From contig DVOL01000019.1 of assembly GCA_018713505.1 (NCBI GenBank), positions 1 to 13,335 of the forward strand: a DNA stretch of 13,335 nt, read 5' to 3'. This DNA is from Faeciplasma avium. Lineage in GTDB: Bacteria > Bacillota > Clostridia > Oscillospirales > Ruminococcaceae. Below the pieces are notes generated by a model that worked only from the letters and a program-made list of their open reading frames with translations, was not told the DNA's origin and did not search any database. Both the position numbers and the translations under genes were made by a program. Positions 1-6,343 of this stretch are shown piece by piece (positions within the stretch are counted from its first letter, which is position 1; each line of letters opens with the position of its first letter).

Positions 1-1058
1 AGAGCTGTCCTAAGATAAAGCCCGAAGCGCTCGTCGTAGCCTATTCCCAGCCTGTAGCTGACAGCGGCAAGAGCCAAAGCAGCCGCTGCCGCCGCTCCCT
101 TTTTTAAGCCGGTGCTCCTGCCGCCAAGGGCCGCCCTTGACGCCGCCAGTATATAAAGCGACAGCACCACTACGCAGTTTGCCGTCCAGAAAAGCATGTT
201 TATCGCTCCGAAATGCTGGATAAAATCCGTCCTTGCGTAGGCTCCCAGCGTCAAAAGCGGATAGCCCAGCACCTCGACAAAGCTTGACATCACCAGCATT
301 ATTACAAGCATCAGCGACTCCAAAAGCAAAAGCTTTGAGGCAAGATACAGCCCCGCCGTTTTCTCAAGACCTCCCCTGACATCGGGGTAGAAAAGAGCCG
401 TCAGGGGAAGCCACCAGCTCGAGGCGAGGTCCCTTAGGGCGTAGTCCCAGAAATCGGGGAGGGTTTCAGGGCTGAACGGCACGACATTCAGCCAGTCAAA
501 GCTCCCCTCGCTGACCGCCGCCATCAGGACAATCAAAAGAGCTATCCCTCCCAGAAGAACGCTTCCCGCCCGTGAAAGCCCCTCAAGACCCATCAGGGAG
601 CAGTACCAGCCGGCCGCTGTCACCGTCACGAGGACAAGCCAAGCCGGAGCGGTGTCGGGAAACTGCTTTTGCATGAAGTCGGCAAAGGAGCCTAGCGTCC
701 CAGCGGCTATATAGACAAAAAACAAAAAGTATAAAAGCCCTGCCGCACGGAAAAGGAGTTCCGCCGCTCCCTTTTTAGGAGTATTTTCACCCGTCCGGCA
801 GAAAAGCGTCTTAAGGACCCCGGCGTCAGACCTTTTAGACAGCATAACAGCAGGAATCGACGCCGCCAGCTCTATAAGCGTGGCAAAGAGCAGGGCGCAC
901 ATCTGAGCGAGGCTCACCCTTCTTTCCCCGACATAGAGCATGGTCTGCATAAGCCTTGAAAGCAAAAGCAGAGAAAAGAGCTGATAGCAGCTTATCCTGC
1001 CGTTCTTCGAGCTGTCAGGAGCCTTTCCCATTGTCTTTTGATTCATCGGTACTGCCAT
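1..1058 (-). CDS. GerAB/YndE-type spore germination permease (partial, C-terminus off the left edge)
   Basis: This is a polytopic inner-membrane protein of the GerAB branch of the amino acid/polyamine/organocation transporters. In spores these act as the B subunit of nutrient germinant receptors. About 352 residues are visible and the frame stays open to the edge; the family is usually near 360 residues, so only the tail is missing. The translation is a series of hydrophobic segments, for example around residues 54-71, 99-118, 138-154 and 168-180, with short charged loops. A start at 1058 is preferred because GGAGG lies 6 nt upstream; later in-frame ATGs at 1046 and 1031 have poorer ribosome sites. 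The reading frame overlaps the end of the upstream gerA-type gene by 44 nt, which suggests translational coupling and a shared complex. A gerC-type lipoprotein gene would be expected beyond the edge but is not visible. The family call rests on fold pattern and context, since sequence motifs in this family are weak. Confidence 0.85.
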   Translation of the reverse strand, partial: MAVPMNQKTMGKAPDSSKNGRISCYQLFSLLLLSRLMQTMLYVGERRVSLAQMCALLFATLIELAASIPAVMLSKRSDAGVLKTLFCRTGENTPKKGAAELLFRAAGLLYFLFFVYIAAGTLGSFADFMQKQFPDTAPAWLVLVTVTAAGWYCSLMGLEGLSRAGSVLLGGIALLIVLMAAVSEGSFDWLNVVPFSPETLPDFWDYALRDLASSWWLPLTALFYPDVRGGLEKTAGLYLASKLLLLESLMLVIMLVMSSFVEVLGYPLLTLGAYARTDFIQHFGAINMLFWTANCVVVLSLYILAASRAALGGRSTGLKKGAAAAAALALAAVSYRLGIGYDERFGLYLRTA

Positions 1059-2538
1059 TCATATCCTCCACTCTGACGGTGCTTTTTTCCATCCTTCTAA
1101 AGCCTATCCTTGTCACCACATCCCTAAGACCCCTTACCGTGAGAGGGGATATCGGCGAGAGATAGGGGACGCTCAGCCCGCCTATCCTCCCGGAGAGAGC
1201 ACCGGCGTTTACTAAAATCACGGTCATGAGCACTGCCATCCCGAAAAAGCCGAGAGTCCCGCCGGCTATGACTCCTAAAAGCCTTAAAACGGTTGTCTGA
1301 GGGTCAAGGCTCGGAACGACAAACGAGCTTGTCGCCGTTATGCCTATAATTATCAGTATCGGGGCGGATATAAGCCCGCTCGAGACGGCGGCGTCCCCTA
1401 TTATGAGTCCTCCCACTACAGAGACGGCGCCGCCTATCGCTCGTGGGAGCCTAAGCCCCGCCTCCTTCAAAAGCTCGAACATCACAATGATTATGAAAAG
1501 CTCAGCCGCCAGGGGATAAGGGGTTATCTCCTCTGAGGCGATAAGGCTTAAAAGCAGAGACCTTGAGAGCACCTCGGGATGAAAGCCAGCCGTGGCGACA
1601 TATATCCCGGGGAGGAAGGAGGCTATGAAAAAGGCGATATATCTTAGCCACCTCTTGTAGAAGGCGAAATACGGCTTGTCCTCGTAGTCGTCGACGGTCT
1701 GGAAGTTTTCGACAAATAGCGTCGGAGCTATCACGGCGTAGGGAGTCCCGTCCACCAGCACAGCCACCCTGCCCTCGTTGAGCTTTGCAAGAAGCACATC
1801 GGGACGCTGAGTTGTGGAGGCTCCAGAGAAAAAGGGAGCGGGACCGTTTTTGTCAAGAATGAAGGGTATCACCGAGCCGCTCGTGAGAATAAATGGAAGC
1901 CTTATCTTCTCTATAGACTCCTTTACCCTTTTAACAACTCCCATCGGCACCCTTTCGCTTATATAGGCTATGCAGACATCCGTCCCGGAGACCTTTCCGG
2001 CTTTGGTCATCAAAAACCTGAGGCTAGGAGTCCTCGCCCTGCGGCGGATGAGGGCAAGGCTTGTTCTTAGGCTGTCTGACAGCGCCTCGTGAGAGCCTTT
2101 GATGTTCGCCTCGCTGTCAGGCTCGCTTACAGCCCTCTTGTCAAAGCCCTGTGCGCTTATCGCCACCGCCCCTTGGACGCCGTCGACAAATATCACGGCA
2201 TAGCCTGAGCATAAAAGCCTTGCCGCCTCTAAAAGGCTGGAAACGCTCTTTTTCTCGGCGGAGAATATCCCCTCCCCCGCTATGAAGCGGTATACATCAT
2301 TAGAGTCCGCCAGCGCCCTTGAATACTCCATGAGGGGTGAAAACAGCATGACGGCAAGGTCCTTAGAGGAGGTCATGCCCTCCAGCGAGGCGACGGCGCA
2401 GCTAACCCCGGAGACCTTAAGCCCTGCTATATTTAAATCCGCAGAGTCCCCGAAAATCTGCTTTAGACCCTTTACGGTCCTTTCAAGGCAGGGATAAAGC
2501 CCTCTGCCGACGGTTGAAGCTCCTTTAGTATCTGACAT
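1015..2538 (-). CDS. GerA-family spore germination protein (germinant receptor A subunit or SpoVAF-like)
   Basis: 507 residues, the usual length for GerA/SpoVAF proteins. The N-terminal half (about 1-290) is the soluble domain; its end carries the family hallmark, a VDGTPYAVIAPTLFVENFQ stretch followed by DDYEDKP (around 263-288). The C-terminal half holds about five membrane segments, with the characteristic FELLKEAGLRLP and IGGAVSVVGGLIIGDAAV blocks and a PYLSPISPLT motif near the end. In the spore inner membrane such proteins work with a GerAB permease and a GerC lipoprotein to sense nutrients and start germination. The ATG at 2538 is the only reasonable start: an in-frame TAG lies 21 nt upstream and no alternative start codon falls between. 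Its ribosome site is weak, unlike most genes here. A sigma-G-like promoter lies just upstream. Choosing between a true receptor subunit and SpoVAF needs phylogeny; the directly overlapping GerAB gene favours a receptor operon. Confidence 0.93.
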   Translation of the reverse strand: MSDTKGASTVGRGLYPCLERTVKGLKQIFGDSADLNIAGLKVSGVSCAVASLEGMTSSKDLAVMLFSPLMEYSRALADSNDVYRFIAGEGIFSAEKKSVSSLLEAARLLCSGYAVIFVDGVQGAVAISAQGFDKRAVSEPDSEANIKGSHEALSDSLRTSLALIRRRARTPSLRFLMTKAGKVSGTDVCIAYISERVPMGVVKRVKESIEKIRLPFILTSGSVIPFILDKNGPAPFFSGASTTQRPDVLLAKLNEGRVAVLVDGTPYAVIAPTLFVENFQTVDDYEDKPYFAFYKRWLRYIAFFIASFLPGIYVATAGFHPEVLSRSLLLSLIASEEITPYPLAAELFIIIVMFELLKEAGLRLPRAIGGAVSVVGGLIIGDAAVSSGLISAPILIIIGITATSSFVVPSLDPQTTVLRLLGVIAGGTLGFFGMAVLMTVILVNAGALSGRIGGLSVPYLSPISPLTVRGLRDVVTRIGFRRMEKSTVRVEDMNGSTDESKDNGKGS

Positions 2539-2564
2539 AATTACACCGTACCCAAACTAAATTT

Positions 2565-2598
2565 GGTATATTGTTTCACTCAGGGAGGAAAATATACC
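2565..2598. repeat. Perfect 8-bp inverted repeat in the divergent gerA/DUF421 control region
   Basis: GGTATATT (2565-2572) and AATATACC (2591-2598) are exact reverse complements separated by 18 nt. The arms supply -35-like and -10-like sequences in both directions, so the region could hold overlapping divergent promoters for the germination gene (minus) and the DUF421 gene (plus). A second, smaller palindrome, CCAAA-CTAAA-TTTGG (2552-2566), abuts it near the expected minus-strand transcription start. These could be promoter symmetry, a protein-binding site, or both. Confidence 0.6.
2567..2597 (-). promoter_or_regulatory. Candidate sporulation (sigma-G-like) promoter for the gerA-type gene
   Basis: Read on the minus strand, GTATA (2593-2597) is followed after 19 nt by CAATATA (2567-2573). 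This is close to the sigma-G pattern known from Bacillus subtilis (G-H-A-T-R, about 18 nt, C-A-T-X-H-T-A), with one mismatch in the -10 element and one extra spacer base. It would give a leader of roughly 20 nt. Known germination operons are expressed in the forespore under sigma-G, which fits the gene served. The match is short and made by eye, so it remains a candidate. Confidence 0.38.
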
Positions 2599-2665
2599 TA
2601 AAAATCGGAGTAATAATCGTCAGCGCCGTGCAGATAATACTAGAAATCTGCCGCAGGAGGACGCC

Positions 2666-3337
2666 ATGCTTACAGTATTTATAAGGGGCATAGCCATTTA
2701 TATACTCGTGACCTTTTCTATCAGGGCGATGGGAAAGAGACAGCTCGGGGAGCTTTCCCCCTCCGAGCTTGTAATAACCATTCTGATATCGAATATCGCA
2801 ACCCTGTCGATGGAGGACCTTTCCATCCCTCTTATAAGGGGAGTCGTGCCGATACTCACCCTCGTCTGTCTGGATATTCTTGCCTCCTATGCCTCCCTTA
2901 AATCAAGGAGGCTGAGAAGCGTGATATCAGGAGGCCCTAGAATCGTTATCTCCGGCGGGAGGATAGACCAGCAGGCTCTAAAGGAGCTTAGGTTTACAAT
3001 AGACGACCTCTGTGCGGCTCTCAGGAGTCAGGGGATTTTTGATATCACCACGGTGCAGTACGCCGTCGTCGAGACGACAGGGAACATAAGCGCACTCCTA
3101 AAGAACGGGGAGCTTCCCCTTACAAAGAGCGACGCCGGCTGTCAGACGGCAGATGAGGACCCTCCTATCACCCTTATATCCGACGGCGACATCCTCCCCG
3201 GGCTTACTCCAGACAAAAAAAGAGAGCTTATAAAAAGCCTCAAAAGAAAGCAGCTTGGACCCAGCGAGGTGCTTTTGTGTCTTGAGCGCCCGGACGGCAG
3301 TCTTGCGATAATTAAAAAATCCGGCAAAGGAGCTTAA
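2666..3337 (+). CDS. DUF421 (YetF-type) membrane protein
   Basis: 223 residues, the usual size for YetF/YdfR-type DUF421 proteins. Hydrophobic segments at about 4-20, 33-49 and 57-77 are followed by a cytoplasmic domain. Family signatures are visible: RAMGKRQLGELSPSELV near residues 20-36, the SGGPRIVISGG turn near 88-98, the DLCAALRSQGIFDI stretch near 113-126, and the VVETTGNISAL block near 132-142. AGGAGG lies 7 nt before the ATG. Members are present in Bacillus spore inner membranes, and some (the 2Duf protein, for example) affect spore wet-heat resistance; the biochemical activity is not established. The divergent germination operon and the following DUF4363 gene, which starts 2 nt after this stop, both fit a spore-membrane role, but that is inference here. 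Confidence 0.92.
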   Translation: MLTVFIRGIAIYILVTFSIRAMGKRQLGELSPSELVITILISNIATLSMEDLSIPLIRGVVPILTLVCLDILASYASLKSRRLRSVISGGPRIVISGGRIDQQALKELRFTIDDLCAALRSQGIFDITTVQYAVVETTGNISALLKNGELPLTKSDAGCQTADEDPPITLISDGDILPGLTPDKKRELIKSLKRKQLGPSEVLLCLERPDGSLAIIKKSGKGA

Positions 3338-3339
3338 AA

Positions 3340-3711
3340 ATGAAGAGAATAATCATAAGCATAGCTATAATAGCCATGATAGCGGCGGCGGGCTCTATGG
3401 CTATACTTTACATCGGCGAGGCAAACAGCCGGCTTCTGGGTCAGCTGGAGCTGGTGGAAAAAGCCTACTCCGAGGGAGGCGACACCGCCCGTGAGATCGC
3501 CCTGCTGTCACGAAGCTATAAAAGCCTTCGCAGAGTCCTTGGCATAATAGCCGACGACGATGATGTCGAGGAGCTGGGAGCCTTGATATCCCGGCTTCTT
3601 CCCATGCTGGAGTCCGACTGCGACGAGTTTTTAGCCGAGTGCCGGATGATAAGGTCGGCGGCAGCAAAAATATACTCGGGCGAGCTTCCGACGCTTGATA
3701 AAATCCTCTGA
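3340..3711 (+). CDS. DUF4363 family protein
   Basis: 123 residues with one N-terminal hydrophobic segment (about 4-25, rich in Ile and Ala), then a soluble, acidic, probably helical domain. It is either a single-pass membrane protein or one with an uncleaved signal anchor. The size, the N-terminal anchor and the position immediately after a DUF421 gene match the DUF4363 family, which commonly accompanies DUF421 in spore-forming Clostridia. AAAGGAG at the end of the upstream gene provides the ribosome site, and only 2 nt separate the stop from this ATG, so the two are almost certainly co-transcribed. No catalytic motif is visible and the function is unknown. The acidic run DDDD near residues 69-72 is the most distinctive local feature. 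Confidence 0.82.
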   Translation: MKRIIISIAIIAMIAAAGSMAILYIGEANSRLLGQLELVEKAYSEGGDTAREIALLSRSYKSLRRVLGIIADDDDVEELGALISRLLPMLESDCDEFLAECRMIRSAAAKIYSGELPTLDKIL

Positions 3712-3737
3712 GCCTCTGTCAAAATATCGGCAAAAGC

Positions 3738-3766
3738 TTGCATATCAACGCAGTTTATGCTATAAT
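3738..3766 (+). promoter_or_regulatory. Strong sigma-A-type promoter upstream of nrdR
   Basis: TTGCAT (3738-3743), an exact 17-nt spacer, and a consensus TATAAT (3761-3766), with an extended -10 TGC directly before it. It starts just after the DUF4363 stop, so nrdR and the genes after it are probably transcribed independently of the upstream sporulation-type pair. The expected start near 3773 leaves a leader of about 80 nt before nrdR. Confidence 0.85.
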
Positions 3767-3780
3767 TACTAAAACGACTG

Positions 3781-3811
3781 CCCTGCCGTCATCGGCGAGG
3801 GAGGCTTTTTT
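3781..3811 (+). terminator. Terminator-like hairpin in the nrdR leader (possible attenuator)
   Basis: CCCTGCCG (3781-3788) pairs with CGGC-g-AGGG (3793-3801) around a TCAT loop with one bulged G. A short AGGC and six Ts (3806-3811) follow, the form of an intrinsic terminator. It sits between the promoter and nrdR, so it would stop most transcription unless opened. A competing pairing exists: CCTGCC (3782-3787) is complementary to GGCAGG (3829-3834) downstream. Alternatively it may mainly end readthrough from the DUF421-DUF4363 unit. The stem is imperfect, so its efficiency is uncertain. Confidence 0.55.
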
Positions 3812-3855
3812 GAATCCGGGAGAATCCGGGCAGGCTTTTGGAAGGAGGGTCTTTT

Positions 3856-4299
3856 ATGAGGTGCCCGTTTTGCGGCTATGAGGACACAAAGGTCATAGAC
3901 TCCAGACCGAGTGAGGGCAAGAAGCGCCGCCGCCGTGAATGCAGTCAGTGCGGAAAGAGGTTTACAACCTATGAAATAGTTGAGAAGCCGGTCTTAATGG
4001 TCAAGAAAAAGGACGGCAGCGTCGAGCCGTTTGACCGTGAAAAGCTGATTCTGGGCATCACCTCGGCGACCAAAAAGCGTGCCGTCAGCCTTTCTGAGAT
4101 AGAAACCATCGTCGACGGCATCGAAAACAGGATGGACAACGAGCTTCGCTCCGAAATCTCCACCGCCGAGATAGGCGACAGCGTGCTTGCCTCCCTCAAG
4201 GAAATAGACCTTGTGGCGTATGTTCGCTTCGCCTCGGTGTATAAGGACTTTAACGATTTGGACAGCTTTATCTCCATCATCACCGAGCTTAGCCTCTAG
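3856..4299 (+). CDS. nrdR: Transcriptional repressor NrdR
   Basis: 147 residues, close to the usual 150. The N-terminal zinc ribbon has cysteines at 3, 6, 29 and 32, with the family blocks MRCPFCG, VIDSRP and RRRREC, then FTTYE. The ATP-cone domain follows, starting at VKKKDGSVEPFDREKL (around 49-64). NrdR binds NrdR boxes upstream of ribonucleotide reductase genes and represses them in a nucleotide-dependent way. The start at 3856 is chosen because GGAGGG lies 7 nt upstream and the protein then begins exactly at the conserved MRCPFC; an upstream in-frame TTG at 3838 would overlap the ribosome site. The loop between the two cysteine pairs is two residues shorter than in E. coli and B. subtilis NrdR. 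No ribonucleotide reductase gene is in the window, but trxA and trxB follow. Confidence 0.97.
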   Translation: MRCPFCGYEDTKVIDSRPSEGKKRRRRECSQCGKRFTTYEIVEKPVLMVKKKDGSVEPFDREKLILGITSATKKRAVSLSEIETIVDGIENRMDNELRSEISTAEIGDSVLASLKEIDLVAYVRFASVYKDFNDLDSFISIITELSL

Positions 4300-4369
4300 G
4301 CTTAAAATTCAGTGGGCGCTTCTTATATCATCGTGCCTTTTCAAAATAAATTAAGAAAGGATGTTAAAA

Positions 4370-4678
4370 ATGTCAGTCATCAAGGTTACAAAGGATAATT
4401 TCAGCGAGCTTATAGGCTCAGGAAAGCCGGTCCTTATAGATTTTTATGCGGACTGGTGCGGTCCATGCCGGGCGATGTCCGGGGTTGTGGACGAGATTGC
4501 AAGGGAGAATCCCCAGTTCGCAGTGGGAAAGGTAAATGTCGACGATGAGCTGTCCCTGGCTCAGGAGTACGGCGTTATGAGCATCCCCACCCTCGTCGTC
4601 TTTAAGGACGGTCAGCCTGCCTCCAGGCAGATAGGAATAACTCCCAAGGATAAGCTTTTGGAGCTTTTAAAGGGATAG
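4370..4678 (+). CDS. trxA: Thioredoxin
   Basis: 102 residues, a complete single-domain cytoplasmic thioredoxin. The active site is WCGPC with redox cysteines 30 and 33, preceded by FYAD. The cis-proline loop reads SIPT, followed by LVVFKDGQ. It reduces protein disulfides and can supply electrons to ribonucleotide reductase. The start at 4370 is taken because the AAAGGA ribosome site sits 8 nt upstream; an in-frame ATG at 4361 would touch that site. It lies 70 nt after nrdR and 35 nt before trxB. I see no convincing promoter in the gap to nrdR, so co-transcription is likely. Confidence 0.97.
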   Translation: MSVIKVTKDNFSELIGSGKPVLIDFYADWCGPCRAMSGVVDEIARENPQFAVGKVNVDDELSLAQEYGVMSIPTLVVFKDGQPASRQIGITPKDKLLELLKG

Positions 4679-4713
4679 CCTTAAGCTAAGCAAGCCTTTT
4701 GGGAGGTCAAGCC

Positions 4714-5640
4714 ATGGATATATATGATATTATCATAGTCGGCGGAGGTCCCGCAGGCTACACCGCCGCTCTCTACGCCGCAAGGGCTGGGCTTAGTACG
4801 GCAGTCCTGGAAAAGTCCTCCCCCGGCGGGCAGATGACCCTCACCGGGGATATCGACAACTACCCCGGCTTCGACGAGGGAATAGACGGCTTCACCCTGG
4901 GAATGAGGATGCAAAAGGGCGCCGAGCGCTTCGGGGCCGTCACCCTGTATGCCGAGGCTGAGTCTTTAAGCCTCGAGGGCAAAATAAAGTCGGTCAGGGC
5001 AGGAAATAGCGAGTATCACGGCAGGGCGGTTATTCTGGCGATGGGAGCCTATCCCCGCAGGCTGGGGCTTTCAAACGAGGAGGCTCTTACCGGCAGGGGA
5101 GTCCACTACTGCGCCCACTGCGACGGCAGATTCTACAAGGGCAGGGAGGTCGCCGTGGTCGGAGGGGGAAACTCCGCCGCCGAGGACGCTCTTTACCTCT
5201 CCGGGCTGGCTAAAAGCGTTGTTTTGATTCACCGGCGGGACAGTCTCCGGGCGGAAAAAATATATCGCACCCGTCTTTTTGAAAAGGATAACATCACCGT
5301 CCTGTATAACAGCGAGATAGCTCTCATCGATGGCGAGGATTCTCTTAAGGGGATCACGGTAAAAAGCACCTCCGACTCCTCTGTGAGAAGGCTTTATCCC
5401 GACGGGCTTTTTGTAAGCGTCGGCAGAGAGCCGGCGACCGGCATTGTCAAGGGCGCTCTGGCTCTTGACAGAGGCGGCTACATAATAGCCGACGAGTCGA
5501 CAGGAACAAGCCTCCCCGGCGTATTTGCCGCAGGGGACATAAGAACGAAGTCCCTAAGGCAGGTCATAACCGCCGCCTCCGACGGCGCATCGGCGGCATA
5601 CCACGCCCAAAGGTATCTTGAATCTCTTGGCGGGGAGTAG
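4714..5640 (+). CDS. trxB: Thioredoxin reductase (NADPH-type, low molecular weight)
   Basis: 308 residues, normal for bacterial low-Mr thioredoxin reductase. The FAD-binding GGGPAG is at 10-15. The redox motif CAHCDG has cysteines 133 and 136. The second Rossmann fold GGGNSAAE is at 149-156, and HRRDSLRAE starts at 172; these basic residues mark NADPH specificity. The FAD-binding C-terminal block GVFAAGDI followed by RQVITAASDGASAA is present. The enzyme reduces thioredoxin using NADPH, and its partner is encoded directly upstream. The ATG at 4714 has GGGAGG 7 nt upstream and begins just before the first beta strand; an upstream TTG at 4699 is not needed. Confidence 0.97.
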   Translation: MDIYDIIIVGGGPAGYTAALYAARAGLSTAVLEKSSPGGQMTLTGDIDNYPGFDEGIDGFTLGMRMQKGAERFGAVTLYAEAESLSLEGKIKSVRAGNSEYHGRAVILAMGAYPRRLGLSNEEALTGRGVHYCAHCDGRFYKGREVAVVGGGNSAAEDALYLSGLAKSVVLIHRRDSLRAEKIYRTRLFEKDNITVLYNSEIALIDGEDSLKGITVKSTSDSSVRRLYPDGLFVSVGREPATGIVKGALALDRGGYIIADESTGTSLPGVFAAGDIRTKSLRQVITAASDGASAAYHAQRYLESLGGE

Positions 5641-5677
5641 CCTGCTGAATATGTCAAAATCAGGAGAGTATAACAGT

Positions 5678-6277
5678 ATGGACTTTTTAAAGCTCGGCCC
5701 AAAATGGACAAGGGAGCCTAAGAGCGCAGACATCCTGGAAAACAGGCTTATTGTCACAACCCAAAGCGGAACAGACCTCTGGGCACGCACCTACTACGGC
5801 TTCCAGAACGACAATGCCCCGGTATTCCAGATCGAGACCGACGACAGGTATTTTTCCTTCACGGTCAAGACAGAGTTTGAAAGCTCCCGCCGGTTCGACC
5901 AGTGCGGAGTTGTGATGTATCTTGACAGCGACAACTGGTTCAAGGCGTCAATCGAGTACGAAAACGAGGTCTACCAGAGGCTTGGCAGCGTGGTCACGAA
6001 TCACGGCTACTCAGACTGGGCGACCACCGACATCCCCTCCGGCATAAAGAGCATGTGGTACCGCTTCTCCCGCAGAGAGAGCGACTTCCAGATTGAGTGC
6101 AGCGAGGACGGAATAAGCTTCCGGCAGATGAGAATCTTCCATATGTGGGAGGGTGCTGGCAGGATAACCTACGGAGTCTACGCCTGCAGTCCGACGGACG
6201 GCTCCTATAAAGCGACCTTCTCCGAGATGGAGGTCACCGAATGCCGTTGGGGGTCGGACGCCGACTGGAAAAAATAG
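5678..6277 (+). CDS. DUF1349 (concanavalin A-like) domain protein
   Basis: 199 residues, essentially one domain, with no signal peptide or membrane segment, so likely cytoplasmic. The pattern of alternating beta strands, with RFDQCGVVMYLDSDNWFKASIEYE near the middle, then WYRFSRRESDFQIECSEDG and ITYGVYACSP, matches the DUF1349 family (COG3506, concanavalin A-like beta sandwich). Members are often hypothetical or linked to carbohydrate metabolism; no defined reaction is known. The start is uncertain. ATG 5678 has AGGAG 11 nt upstream and gives a normal family N-terminus, while in-frame alternatives at 5651 and 5618 would add unrelated residues and the latter would overlap trxB. It lies 37 nt after trxB on the same strand and is probably the last gene before the bidirectional terminator. 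Confidence 0.85.
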   Translation: MDFLKLGPKWTREPKSADILENRLIVTTQSGTDLWARTYYGFQNDNAPVFQIETDDRYFSFTVKTEFESSRRFDQCGVVMYLDSDNWFKASIEYENEVYQRLGSVVTNHGYSDWATTDIPSGIKSMWYRFSRRESDFQIECSEDGISFRQMRIFHMWEGAGRITYGVYACSPTDGSYKATFSEMEVTECRWGSDADWKK

Positions 6278-6305
6278 CTCCCGGCTAAGGGATAGAGAAA
6301 AAGCA

Positions 6306-6343
6306 AACGAGCCTTACCTGCAAAGGAAGGCTCGTTATTTTAT
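6306..6343. terminator. Bidirectional rho-independent terminator between convergent genes
   Basis: A perfect 10-bp stem, AACGAGCCTT (6306-6315) with AAGGCTCGTT (6327-6336), extended inward by CCT/AGG around one bulged A. It is followed by ATTTTAT on the plus strand and by a T tract within TTTGCTTTTT on the minus strand. It ends the nrdR-trxA-trxB-DUF1349 unit and, from the other side, the secDF-TIM-barrel unit; the minus-strand stop codon lies inside the flanking sequence. Confidence 0.92.

Noticed and set aside
2610..2640. Second plus-strand promoter for DUF421 (GTAATA followed by ATAATACTA)
   Set aside because: It only loosely fits sigma-G or sigma-A patterns and its spacing can be chosen freely, so it is not listed as a feature.
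3838..3855. Longer NrdR start at a TTG
   Set aside because: It would begin upstream of the GGAGGG ribosome site and add residues not found in NrdR proteins; ATG 3856 begins at the conserved MRCPFC.
4300..4369. Separate promoter for trxA
   Set aside because: TATATC and TTAAAA-like boxes exist, but spacing and match are poor, so the pairing is not convincing.
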